From contig OY759511.1 in assembly GCA_963662395.1 (NCBI GenBank), forward strand, positions 4,402,001 through 4,466,000: DNA of 64,000 bases, read 5' to 3'. Below the pieces are notes generated by a model that saw only the letters and a list, made by a program, of their open reading frames with translations, ran no database searches and was not told the DNA's origin. The DNA is from JAPOXR01 sp963662395. GTDB lineage: Bacteria > Pseudomonadota > Alphaproteobacteria > Rhodobacterales > Rhodobacteraceae. Of the stretch, positions 9,305-17,065 are shown in pieces (position 1 is the first letter of the stretch; each line of letters opens with the position of its first letter). Both the position numbers and the translations under genes were made by a program.

Positions 9305-10980
9305 GTGCGTCGCCCGATGTCGGCGATGTCGAGGCGCTCGGGCGGGAGCTGTCCCGCCTGATCGGGGACGGCGCGCTGCCGCCGGAGGCCGGGGAATCGC
9401 TCCGGTCGCTGATCGGGCTGTCCCGGCGGCTGGCATCGGACAGGGCCGAACTGGCGGCGACGGTTGCGGCGCAGGAGGGGCAAATCGCCGAGCTTGTGGC
9501 GCAGATCGCCGCGCTCACGGCCCAGATCACCCAATTGCAGCGCGACCTGCACGGATCGCGTTCGGAACGGCGCAGGGACGGATCCGAAGGCGGGAACAGG
9601 GCCGACGGCAAGGACCGCCGCCGGGGCGGCAAACCCGGCCGGAGGAAGGATCGCGGCGACGCGGTCAACGGCACCGGGCTGCGCTTCGGCGCGGATGCCC
9701 CGGTGATCGACATCACGGTGACGCCGCCCGGGATCGAGGGGCTGGCGGAGGACGACTACGAGGTGATCTCGGAGCGCGTCCACTGCCGGCTGGCCACGCT
9801 CGACTGGCGGCACGTGGTCATCCGCTACCGCCACCTCAAGGTGAAGATCCGCGGGACCGGGATCCTCGCGAGCGCACCGGCCCGCGAGGGCGTCTTCAAG
9901 AGCAGCTGCGCCGACGTCTCCTTCATCGCCGGGATGCTGCTCGACAAGTTCCTGTGGCACCTGCCGCTGCACCGCCAGCACCGGATGCTGGCCGCCGCGG
10001 GCATCACCGTCAACCGGGGCTCGCTCAGCGAGTGGGCCAACCGGGCGATCGCACTCCTGAAGCCGATCCACGACGCGCAGTGGCGTTCGGTGCTGGAGAG
10101 CGCCGTCATCCAGATGGACGAGACGCCGATCCGGGCCGGGCGGAACCCGGGCAAGCCCGGAAGCATGAGGAAGGGCTTCTTCTGGCCGGTGCTCGGCGAC
10201 CGGGGCGAGGTGGTGTTCCCGTTCTCGGATTCCCGGCGGCACGGGAATGTGCCGGACTTCCTCGGCGACTATGCCGGAACCCTGGTGAGCAACGGCTACG
10301 GCGCCTACAGGGCCCATGTCGAGGCACGCAAGGGTGCGGTGGCGCACCAGGGCTGCTGGGTGCACGCGCGCCGGAACTTCTGGGAGCGGAAGGACAGCCA
10401 CCCGGACATGGCCGGGGAGGCGCTGGCGCTGATCGGTGCCATATACGGGATCGAGAGGGAGATCAACGGCCGGTCGCCGACCGTGCGGCTGGCGGCGCGG
10501 GGAACCCGGTCGCGTGCGGCGGTGGACGCGTTCTGGGACTGGTGCGAACGGACGCTGAAGGATCCGGTGCTGACGCCGCAGCATCCGATCCGCAGGGCGA
10601 TCGATTACGCGGTCGGGCGCAGGGCCTCGCTGGAGACGTTCCTGGACGACCCGGACGTGCCCCCGGACACGAACCTGGTCGAGAACAAGCTGCGGCCCGT
10701 GAAGCTCGGCCAAAGGAATTGGCTGTTCGCGTGGACGGAGCTGGGAGGTGTCCACACGGGGATCATCAACGGCCTGCTCGCCACCTGCCGGATGCAGGAT
10801 GTCGATCCCCGCGTCTGGCTGATCGACGTGCTGCTGCGCATCGACACCCACCCGGCCTCCCGGGTCGGCGAACTGACGCCGAGACTGTGGAAAACGCTGT
10901 TCGCCGACAGCCCGATGACGTCCGATGTCGCCGCCGCCACGGCCGGGAGGCTTCAGCCCGCCGCCAGGGGGACGGCGTAG
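9301..10980 (+). CDS. tnpC: IS66-family transposase TnpC
   Basis: 559 residues: an N-terminal coiled coil (ELAATVAAQEGQIAELVAQI, around 45-80), a basic linker (RRRGGKPGRRKDRGD), a zinc-finger-like segment and the DDE_Tnp_IS66 core. The first catalytic Asp is in QMDETPIRAG, and the final Glu is in NLVENKLRPVKLGQRNWLF. The second catalytic Asp, normally in a DGYagY segment, is Asn here (LVSNGYGAY), one base change from Asp. If the residue assignment is right, this copy may be catalytically dead despite its intact reading frame. It is translationally coupled to the methylase and ends 28 bases inside the opposing tnpB. Confidence 0.95.
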   Translation: MSASPDVGDVEALGRELSRLIGDGALPPEAGESLRSLIGLSRRLASDRAELAATVAAQEGQIAELVAQIAALTAQITQLQRDLHGSRSERRRDGSEGGNRADGKDRRRGGKPGRRKDRGDAVNGTGLRFGADAPVIDITVTPPGIEGLAEDDYEVISERVHCRLATLDWRHVVIRYRHLKVKIRGTGILASAPAREGVFKSSCADVSFIAGMLLDKFLWHLPLHRQHRMLAAAGITVNRGSLSEWANRAIALLKPIHDAQWRSVLESAVIQMDETPIRAGRNPGKPGSMRKGFFWPVLGDRGEVVFPFSDSRRHGNVPDFLGDYAGTLVSNGYGAYRAHVEARKGAVAHQGCWVHARRNFWERKDSHPDMAGEALALIGAIYGIEREINGRSPTVRLAARGTRSRAAVDAFWDWCERTLKDPVLTPQHPIRRAIDYAVGRRASLETFLDDPDVPPDTNLVENKLRPVKLGQRNWLFAWTELGGVHTGIINGLLATCRMQDVDPRVWLIDVLLRIDTHPASRVGELTPRLWKTLFADSPMTSDVAAATAGRLQPAARGTA

Positions 10981-11312
10981 CGCTTTCGGCGGCGGCGGAC
11001 GGTGATGTCGATCCCGTCCAGAAGCGCCGAGAGTTCGGTCCGCGACAGCGACAGCGCCGCCCGTCCCGGAACCGACGGCGACGCAAACAGCCCCTGCTCG
11101 AGACGCTTGGCCCAGATGAAGAACCCGCCATGCTCGAAGCCAAGGACCTTGACCATGGTCCGGCGGCGGTTGACGAACACGTACCAACGCCCGTCGGCCG
11201 GGTTCTGACCGAGATGGGCGGAGACCAGCGCACACAGCCCGTCGAAGCTGCAGCGCATGTCCGCCGGTTCCGTCGACAGCCAGATGCCGCCCGCCGGCCA
11301 GCCGCCCGGCAT
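10953..11312 (-). CDS. tnpB: IS66 accessory protein TnpB
   Basis: 119 residues with the TnpB (IS66 Orf2) signature: WLSTEPADMRCSFDGLCALV near the N-terminus, then DGRWYVFVNRRRTMVKVLGF, HGGFFIWAKRLEQGLF and a basic tail. TnpB is required for IS66 transposition, but its biochemical role is not established. The start overlaps the tnpA stop (ATGA), and the 3' end overlaps the convergent tnpC. Confidence 0.93.
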   Translation of the reverse strand: MPGGWPAGGIWLSTEPADMRCSFDGLCALVSAHLGQNPADGRWYVFVNRRRTMVKVLGFEHGGFFIWAKRLEQGLFASPSVPGRAALSLSRTELSALLDGIDITVRRRRKRYAVPLAAG

Positions 11313-11614
11313 CAGGACCGCCGCAGGCGGAGCACAACCCCGCCGCCGAGCTCAAGCTCAATGTCCCAGCCCGGTGCCGATGCCCGGGCAATCTCGACAA
11401 AGCCGCCGGACCCGGCGGATGCCGGCGGTCGCGTCAGGCCAAGCCGGCGACGCCAGGCCTGGAAGGTCTTCCTCGATATCCCCCTGGCCCGGCAGAAGGT
11501 GACCTGCGTGCCGTCCCAGCGCTCATAATCGGCCAACAGGGCACGCCACTCGGCCTCGTCGCGCATCACCGGGACCGGACCGGCATCGGCCGCCGCCAAA
11601 GCATCCTTCGTCAT
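11312..11614 (-). CDS. tnpA: IS66 accessory protein TnpA
   Basis: 100 residues. DEAEWRALLADYERWDGTQV and FCRARGISRKTFQAWRRRLG form the helix-turn-helix typical of IS66 TnpA (Orf1), followed by a short tail (LELGGGVVLRLRRS). The ATG at 11614 has GGAGG six bases upstream and is preferred over one six codons earlier. It reads inward from the right inverted repeat, opposite to the methylase-tnpC pair. Confidence 0.9.
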   Translation of the reverse strand: MTKDALAAADAGPVPVMRDEAEWRALLADYERWDGTQVTFCRARGISRKTFQAWRRRLGLTRPPASAGSGGFVEIARASAPGWDIELELGGGVVLRLRRS

Positions 11615-11690
11615 GACAGTCCTCCAAATCACTGAAAATCGATCGGAGGAGCCTCTCGCGCGAAGGCGGACCGGATCAAGACAAATGCAA

Positions 11691-11713
11691 AACGCCGTGC
11701 TTTAATCGCTTAC
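11691..11713. repeat. Right terminal inverted repeat of the IS66 element
   Basis: This is the 23-base reverse complement of 8523-8545, without mismatch. It is followed at 11714-11721 by the CGGATCAC duplication. Confidence 0.92.
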
Positions 11714-11721
11714 CGGATCAC

Positions 11722-11890
11722 GGCCTGCGGCGGATGCCCGGGGAGCGCGGCCAGGCCCGGGTGCCGGCGTCTCGCGGCAATCACCATCTCCCGCTCATCG
11801 GCCGGAGCGGCATCGTGGCCACCTGCCCCCCGGCGCTGGTCGGGGAATTTGCCGGCGAGGACCGGAGGGCTCATGGCGCCGGTGAGGGGT
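11722..11890 (+). mobile_element. IS701-type copy A, internal part continued
   Basis: 169 bases that continue copy A after the IS66 insertion and match 18770-18930 in inverted orientation. The match ends abruptly at 11890, where the end of the IS4-type element begins. The missing 3' end of copy A does not reappear after that element, so it was deleted. Confidence 0.7.
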
Positions 11891-12239
11891 CCGAACCTTT
11901 CAACGTCCCGTACCTGTACAGGTGATCCATCTCCTGCATGCCACCTTCATGCAGGTCGGTCTCCGCCATTTCGATTCTCCGACGCCTGACCGGCTTGCCG
12001 GTGCCCTGAAGGCCGGCAACCACACGCGACACGCCCTGGCCCGCGAGCCGTGCGAGCGCACCGGCCGGCGCAACGCCCCCGGCCGCCCGTGCCTGTCGGC
12101 AGCGGCGAAGGCGCTGCCGCCGCCGGCAGGACATCCGGGCCTCGATCTTCCGCCGGCCGGCGACGTGCCGGATCCGGCCGTCGCTCCTGTCGTGGCCCCC
12201 GAAGACATTCCCGATACCGGGCCGGCCTGCGCGCCGGAA

Positions 12240-12750
12240 GAGGTCGGCCCCGTCCCGCTCGATCCGGTGGACACCACCGCCGGCCGCCGGTCCCGGGAGG
12301 CGATGATGGCGGCGCGCCATCCCCGGGGACGGGCGCGGCCTCCCGGCGGCCGGATGCGCCACCGGATCCGCCCGGAGCGTCACGGCGTCCTCGGCGGGAT
12401 CGGCTTCGGCTCGGCGACCCGGCAGCTGCGGGCACGGGACGAATGGACCGGATGGTCCGCCGACGCCCGCGCCGCCGATATCCGGCGCGTCATCCGCAAC
12501 CACCGGTTCCTGCTGCTTCCGGGCGTGCGGGTCCATGGCCTCGCGCCGGAGATTCCGCGCATGGCCGCGCCGAGGGTGGCCGATGACCGGGAGGCCCGCC
12601 ATTCGGTACGCCCGCCCCGGCCTGTACCCGTGTCGGCCCGGAGCACGGTGGATACTGCTGCCACCGTGCGGGCCGGACCGTCGCCGGGCGCACGGGCCAC
12701 ACCGACGGGCGGGTGCGGCGGCGCATCGCCGGCACGGGCCGGGCATGGCT
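12240..12750 (+). pseudogene. DUF4338 (DruA-like) gene relic of the IS4-type element
   Basis: The plus-strand frame reads LGGIGFGSATRQLRARDEW, TGWSADARAADIRRVIRNHR and FLLLPGVRVHGLAPEIPRMA. This fits the DUF4338 pattern (RDrwIGW, NsRFLilPgvRVpnLAS). DUF4338 is the domain of DruA in Druantia defence systems and also occurs as an accessory protein of transposons. The conserved TCYRAANW segment after it is lost. The upstream part (about 12240-12430) has only weak similarity to the family N-terminus. The context favours a transposon gene, not a defence gene. Confidence 0.6.
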
Positions 12751-12811
12751 GAAGAACATGGGGGAGGACCTGCCGGTCATCTTTCCGGCGCAGGCGGAGC
12801 TGGCCGTAACC

Positions 12812-12913
12812 GATCAAAGCACGACGTCCTGATCACGTCCTGATCCACGCCGCCCCCGGGTGCGAGGTTCCTCCGATCCATTGATCGATCGGAGGATGGT
12901 ATCATGCCTGATC
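12812..12913 (+). promoter_or_regulatory. Cluster of seven GATC sites upstream of tnpA, IS66-like copy 2
   Basis: GATC occurs at 12812, 12831, 12842, 12875, 12883, 12887 and 12910, that is seven times in about 100 bases spanning the element end, the leader and the first tnpA codons. The ribosome site GGAGG at 12891-12895 abuts the sixth site. Copy 3 has the same cluster. The corresponding end of copy 1 has two. A role as methylation targets is a hypothesis only. Confidence 0.4.
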
Positions 12914-13549
12914 TGAACGGCTCGGTGGCTGGTGGCTCTGCCCCGGTGATGCGAAGCGAGGCCGGGTGGCGCGCGATCATGGCCGATTTCAGGACCTCGG
13001 CAATGACACGGCGAAGCTTCCGCGAGTCACGGCAGCCGGCCCTCGAGACCTTCCGGGTCCGGCGAAAGCGTCTCGGTCGCCCGGCGGGCAAGCCCTCCTT
13101 CGCCTGCTTCGCGCCGCCGGCCGGCCCGGGCCGGGATGTCGGGCCTGAACCGGGCGACGGGGTGATCCTCCGCCTCGGGCGGCCTGTGCCCGGGCGGCCG
13201 GCCGGAAGGCGGCATCCGGCCGAGGCAGAGCCGGCGGACATGCGCAAATCCCTCGACGGGCTCTCGCCCGGTCCCGTCCCGTCCGGGCGGGAATCCGGCC
13301 TCCGGCCGCCGGCACGTGTTCGCGGGCCCTCGCCGGACCATGGTCAGGCTGCCCGGCTTCGGGCATGGCGGCGTCTTCATCCGGGCCAGGCGCCCGGATG
13401 AGGGGCTGTTCGCGTCGCCCCTGGTGTCGGCCCCGGGGCGGAAGTCCCTGTCGCGGTCGCCGACCGGGCTTCCGGCGCTTCCGGAGGGAGCAGGCTTCAC
13501 CGTCCGGCGCCACCGCAAGCGCCATGCGGCCCCCCTGGCGGCGGCGTGA
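12904..13549 (+). pseudogene. tnpA-tnpB relic of IS66-like copy 2
   Basis: From 12904 (GGAGG upstream) the frame reads a TnpA-like MRSEAGWRAIMADFRTSAM and ETFRVRRKRLG, then runs without a stop into the TnpB start EAEPADMRKSLDGL. The rest of TnpB is in another frame from 13316: GPRRTMVRLPGFGHGGVFI and RRPDEGLFASPLVSAPGRKS. Thus the tnpA stop is lost and tnpB is frameshifted. Confidence 0.75.
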
Positions 13550-14968
13550 AGCCGCCCCGCCGTGGCTTGCGCGACATCGGAGGTCATCGGATTGCCGGCG
13601 AACAGCGTCTTCCACCGCCGCGGTGCCGGCCCGTCCACCCGGCCGGCCGGGTGGTTGCCTGCACGAACGAGACCGTCGGCCGGCCAGGTGCGGGTATGGG
13701 TGCCCTGCATCCGGCAGGTGGCGATGAGGCCACCCGTGTTCCGGCATGCCCTGCGCCCGTCCCGGGCCGGGCAGACAGCCGGTTCCGCCGGCCGGGCCTG
13801 GCCGGGCGCAGCGCTCTCTCCACCAGGTTGACATCCGGTGGCACCTCCGGGTCTTCGAGGAACACTTCCGGCGTCGCCCGCCTGCAGGTGGCGTAGCCGA
13901 TCGCCTTGCGGATCGGGCGCTTCGGTGCCGGCTCCGGATCCTTGCCTCTCGCCCGCACCACTGCCGGAACCCGCCGGCCATCGCCGGGTGGCTGTCCTTC
14001 CGTTCCTCGAATTTCCTCCGGGCGTGCACCCGGCAGCCCTGATGCCCGACTGCTCCCTGGCGGGCGGCGGCATGGGCCTCGCAGGCGCCGGTGCCGGCGG
14101 GAGGTGGCAAACGGGAACACCACCTCGCCCCTCTCGCCGGGCACCGGCCGGAAGCAGCCCTTCTTCATCTTGCCGGGCTTGCCCGGATGCCGCCCGGCCC
14201 GGATCGGCGTCTCGTCCATCCGGATGATGGCGCTCTGCGGCACCGAATGCCACTGCGCGTCGTGGATCGGCAACAGCCGCCGATCGCCCGGCCCGCCCAC
14301 AGGCTCGGCGAACCCCGGCCGGCATCCGGTGCCGGCGATGGAGCGGCAGGTGCCGGGCGAAGCTGCCTGCCGGCATTCCGGCGACGAAGGAGACATCCGC
14401 GCAGCTGTTCCCGAACACGCTCCCGCCGGCCGGCGCGCTCACCAGGACACCCGATTCCCTGATCCGGGCCTTCCGGCAGTGATGGCGGATCACCACATGC
14501 CGGCTGCGAGCGTGGCCGGCTTGCAGCACACCCGCCCGGAGACGATCTCGCACGTATCCCCGGCCGGCCCCCCGATCTCCGGCGGCGTCACGTCGATGTC
14601 GATGACCGGCGCCTGGCCATCGTGGCGCCGACCGGTGTCGTCCACCGCATCGCCGCGCGCCCTTGCGCGGCCGGGCCTGCCGCCGGGCCGCTTGCTGCCG
14701 ACGGCGGATCCTTCCTCCCGCTCCGGGTCATCGCCGGCGCGCTTCTCCGGGCGCGAGCCGTGGAGGTCGCGCTGCATCCGGGCGATCCGGGCGGTGAGAG
14801 CGGTGATCGTGGCTGCCGCCTCGGCCTTGTCCGACGCCAGCCGCCCGGACCGCGCGATCAGCGATCGGAGCGCGTCTTCCGCCTCCGGCGACAGGGCGCC
14901 GCCGCCGAGCCGGCGGGACAGGTCGCGCCCCGCAGCCTCGAGCGGGCCGACATCGGACGCAAGCGCTC
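13540..14968 (-). pseudogene. tnpC relic of IS66-like copy 2
   Basis: Minus-strand pieces in several frames: MQRDLHGSRPEKRAG and APVIDIDVTPPEIGG (14490-14777), then IRMDETPIRAGRHPGKPGKM with the first catalytic Asp, and VPPDVNLVERALRPARPGRR with the Glu (13584-14396). The middle with the second Asp is deleted or scrambled. It converges with tnpAB as in copy 1. Confidence 0.78.
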
Positions 14969-14974
14969 ACTCCT

Positions 14975-15535
14975 CGGCGCCGGCTGCCATCATCGCCGCC
15001 GGCCGGTGATGCCCGGTGCACGCGGTCGGGAAAGAAGTCGAACCACGGCTTCCCGGTGACGATTCCGGCCTGGTTGGCGAGCTGCAGCTCCAGCGAGCCC
15101 CGGCCTTCGAGCATCTCGCCGCAAGGGTCGGACGGACAGCCGGAGAGCATCACCCGGCAGGGCGCGCACAGGATGCCGGGAAGCTCCGCATGGTCCTCCC
15201 CGGTGCAGTCGTGGCGTCAGCGCCGGTCCGAGCGGCGCGTGGCCTGCAGGCAGGGCGGATCGGCATGGACCGGCCCGCGGCCCCGGAAGTCGAATTCGGC
15301 GAGGAAGCGGTGGCAGCAGCCATGGTGGAGCTCGACCGGGCAGTCGCAGCGGAACCCGTCGATCGCCCGGCGGTCGGGATCGCAGCCGATATCGCGCAGC
15401 GCCGGCTTCTTGCGTTTCAGGATGGCGCCGCCGCCGGGACGAGTCTCGACATGGACGCCGTGCGGCGGCATCATGGCCATCAGCTTCTGGCAGAGCCCCG
15501 TTGTCGCCTTCGATCCGTGTCATGCTGCCATTGCC
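14975..15535 (-). pseudogene. Adenine methylase relic of IS66-like copy 2
   Basis: The segment 15217-15480 reads PPHGVHVETRPGGGAILKRK, ALRDIGCDPDRRAIDGF and ADPPCLQATRRSDRR, aligning with the copy 1 methylase; the catalytic DPPY has become DPPC. The C-terminal part is in another frame (14975-15153: GSLELQLANQAGIVTGKPWF and FFPDRVHRAS). Its presence at the same place as in copy 1 shows that the methylase is an old component of this IS66 group. Confidence 0.8.
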
Positions 15536-15689
15536 GTCCCCCGCGGTGATTCGTCCTGATGCAGGATCCGCAGGCGCAGCAGCCCATGATGTCGACCGGG
15601 AAACCGGCTCAAATCCAAAATCAACGCCGCAGTTTAACCGCTTACAGAAGGCCGCCTGGCGCCTGCTTTCGAGCCGGGGAGTATCCATG

Positions 15690-16777
15690 GCGCACGTTCC
15701 GGAGCCGCATTCCGGGGCGACTGCCCGCCGCTGCCGTGCGGAGCCCGGCATCCTCGCCCATGCCGGGCTGGCGGTCACGCCGGCCGGCCGGCCCCCGGGC
15801 CTGTTCGCGATGGACGCGGCCTTCCGGGAGGATCCCGGGGAGGACAGCCGGCGCCGGCCCCCGGGCCTCGAGCGGGCGCGGGAGCTCGCGCCGGCTGTCC
15901 GGACACGCGCGTGATCCCGGTCCGCGACCGCGAGGGTGATTTCCGCGACATGCCGGACCGCGCCGTGACCGGCGGCGATGCGCTGCCGGTGCGCGCCGGC
16001 CGCCCGGCGCAGGAGCGGGTGCGGATACCGGATGGCGAGGAATGCCCGTGGGCGCATGTGGCGGCCTGCAGGCCGGTCGCGATGACCGGACCGACGATCC
16101 CGGCTGCCGGCGGGACGCGGGCCCGCAAGGAACGTATCGCCCGCCTCGGGATCCGCATGACCGGGGTCGAACCGGTACCGCCGCACCGGCAGCGGGGCGC
16201 CGGGACGATGCCCGTGCCCGCGGTCCCGGCCACCGGGACCGGGGCCGATGGCGAGCCGGCCGGCCGGCTGCTGCCGACCACCTGCCGTCCGGCAGAAGGA
16301 GAGGCCGACGCCATGCATGCCGGGACCGTCCTCGACCGGTACCGCCGGCGCCGGACCATCGAGACCCGGTCCGGAACCCTGAAGAGCGGCACCCGGATCA
16401 GGGACCGGCGGCTCGACCATGCCGGGGATCCGGGGAAGTGCCTTGCCTTCGACGCCATCACCGCCATGCATGTCGCCGACCTGACCGTCATGGCGCGCGA
16501 GCGTCCCGGCACCCCGGCCGGCGAGATGTTTCCGGAGGAGGATATCGAACTCCTGCACACCATGCCGGAATCGCGGGGTCACCGCCATGCCGGGAGAATG
16601 ACTGCCGGGAGGCTCCCCGACATCCGGGCGGTCGTCATCGACCCCGGACGCCTGGTCGGATCCCGTCCCGTGACGCGCCGGCAGCTGCCGGGAGCCGGGA
16701 AGGCATGGCAGGGACTCGAACGGCTGGACCGGGCGATCCGGACACGCGATGCAATCGGGGCGAGAAGGCGGGAATGA
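15690..16777 (+). pseudogene. IS4-family transposase relic
   Basis: The frame 15911-16777 has the C-terminal part of an IS4-type DDE transposase: RRRTIETRSGTLKSGTRIRD around the catalytic Glu, then RLDHAGDPGKCLAFDAITAM, RERPGTPAGEMFPEEDIELL and a tail LPGAGKAWQGLERLDRAIR that matches the usual PPGhqvlWrGlqRL ending. The region before 15911 holds only fragments. The first part of the gene was separated from the DUF4338 relic by the IS66-like insertion. Confidence 0.65.
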
Positions 16778-17001
16778 GCGTGCCTGTACAAGTGCGGGAT
16801 GTTGAAAGGCCGGGGGCCCGTCACCATGCTCGGGGTGTGCTCGAATTCGTTCTTCGGGGAAGATGACATCAGCCACGGGGGTGAAGGCGGCGACGACACC
16901 GTCCGGACACGCTTGCCTGCAGTCCGGAGGCAATGGCAGGAACCGACCGCATGCAGCGGGGATGGAATTGGCGGGAATTGCTGCTGAACAATATCAAGTC
17001 A

Positions 17002-17031
17002 TTGACAATTACGGTGTTTACCCGATATTAT
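17002..17031 (+). promoter_or_regulatory. Sigma70-type promoter of the AAA ATPase gene
   Basis: TTGACA at 17002-17007 and TATTAT at 17026-17031, spaced by 18 bases, about 35 bases before the ATPase start and inside an AT-rich stretch that stands out from the GC-rich IS sequence on both sides. Confidence 0.6.
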
Positions 17032-17065
17032 CTATTTTTGGTAAATTCAGATAAGGTCCCTCAAA

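Larger units (their letters stand above)
8523..11713. mobile_element. IS66-family element with DNA adenine methylase passenger (copy 1, apparently complete)
   Basis: 3191 bp bounded by 23-bp perfect inverted repeats (8523-8545 and 11691-11713; they begin GTAAGCGATTAAAGCACGGC) and an 8-bp direct repeat. It holds an adenine methylase and tnpC on the plus strand, overlapping by four bases, and tnpA-tnpB on the minus strand, also overlapping by four bases. The two operons converge, and the last 28 bases of tnpC and tnpB overlap. Canonical IS66 elements carry tnpA, tnpB and tnpC in one direction and no methylase. The insertion splits IS701 copy A; the uninterrupted sequence is seen in copy B near 18923-18950. 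Confidence 0.93.
12806..15645. mobile_element. Decayed IS66-family relative with methylase relic (copy 2)
   Basis: 2840 bp with imperfect IS66 ends: GTAACCGATCAAAGCACGAC at 12806 and, read inward from 15645, GTAAGCGGTTAAACTGCGGC. The flanking octamers AGCTGGCC and AGAAGGCC agree at six of eight positions and may be an eroded duplication. The gene order equals copy 1: tnpA-tnpB from one end, methylase-tnpC from the other, converging. All four genes are broken. It appears identical, with the same lesions, to copy 3 at 26348-29187. Confidence 0.85.
11891..16813 (+). mobile_element. IS4-type element with DUF4338 gene, decayed and split by an IS66-like insertion
   Basis: The outer ends are imperfect inverted repeats: CCGAACCTTTCAACGTCCCG from 11891 against CCGGCCTTTCAACATCCCGC read inward from 16813. 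Without the nested 2840-bp IS66 relative the element is about 2.1 kb. On the plus strand it encodes a DUF4338 relic followed by an IS4-type transposase relic, in that order. All frames are broken, so it cannot move by itself. Confidence 0.6.

Noticed and set aside
12240..12750. A Druantia defence system based on the DUF4338 match
   Set aside because: No DruB-E genes or large helicase are present, and the gene lies within IS ends next to a transposase relic.
13027..14553. A 508-codon open frame in IS66-like copy 2 (and the same at 26569-28095)
   Set aside because: It is a patchwork of TnpC pieces and antisense of tnpAB; no single protein family spans it.
15911..16933. A long minus-strand open frame opposite the IS4 transposase relic
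   Set aside because: The plus strand has the recognisable transposase motifs; the minus frame is only stop-free because of GC content.
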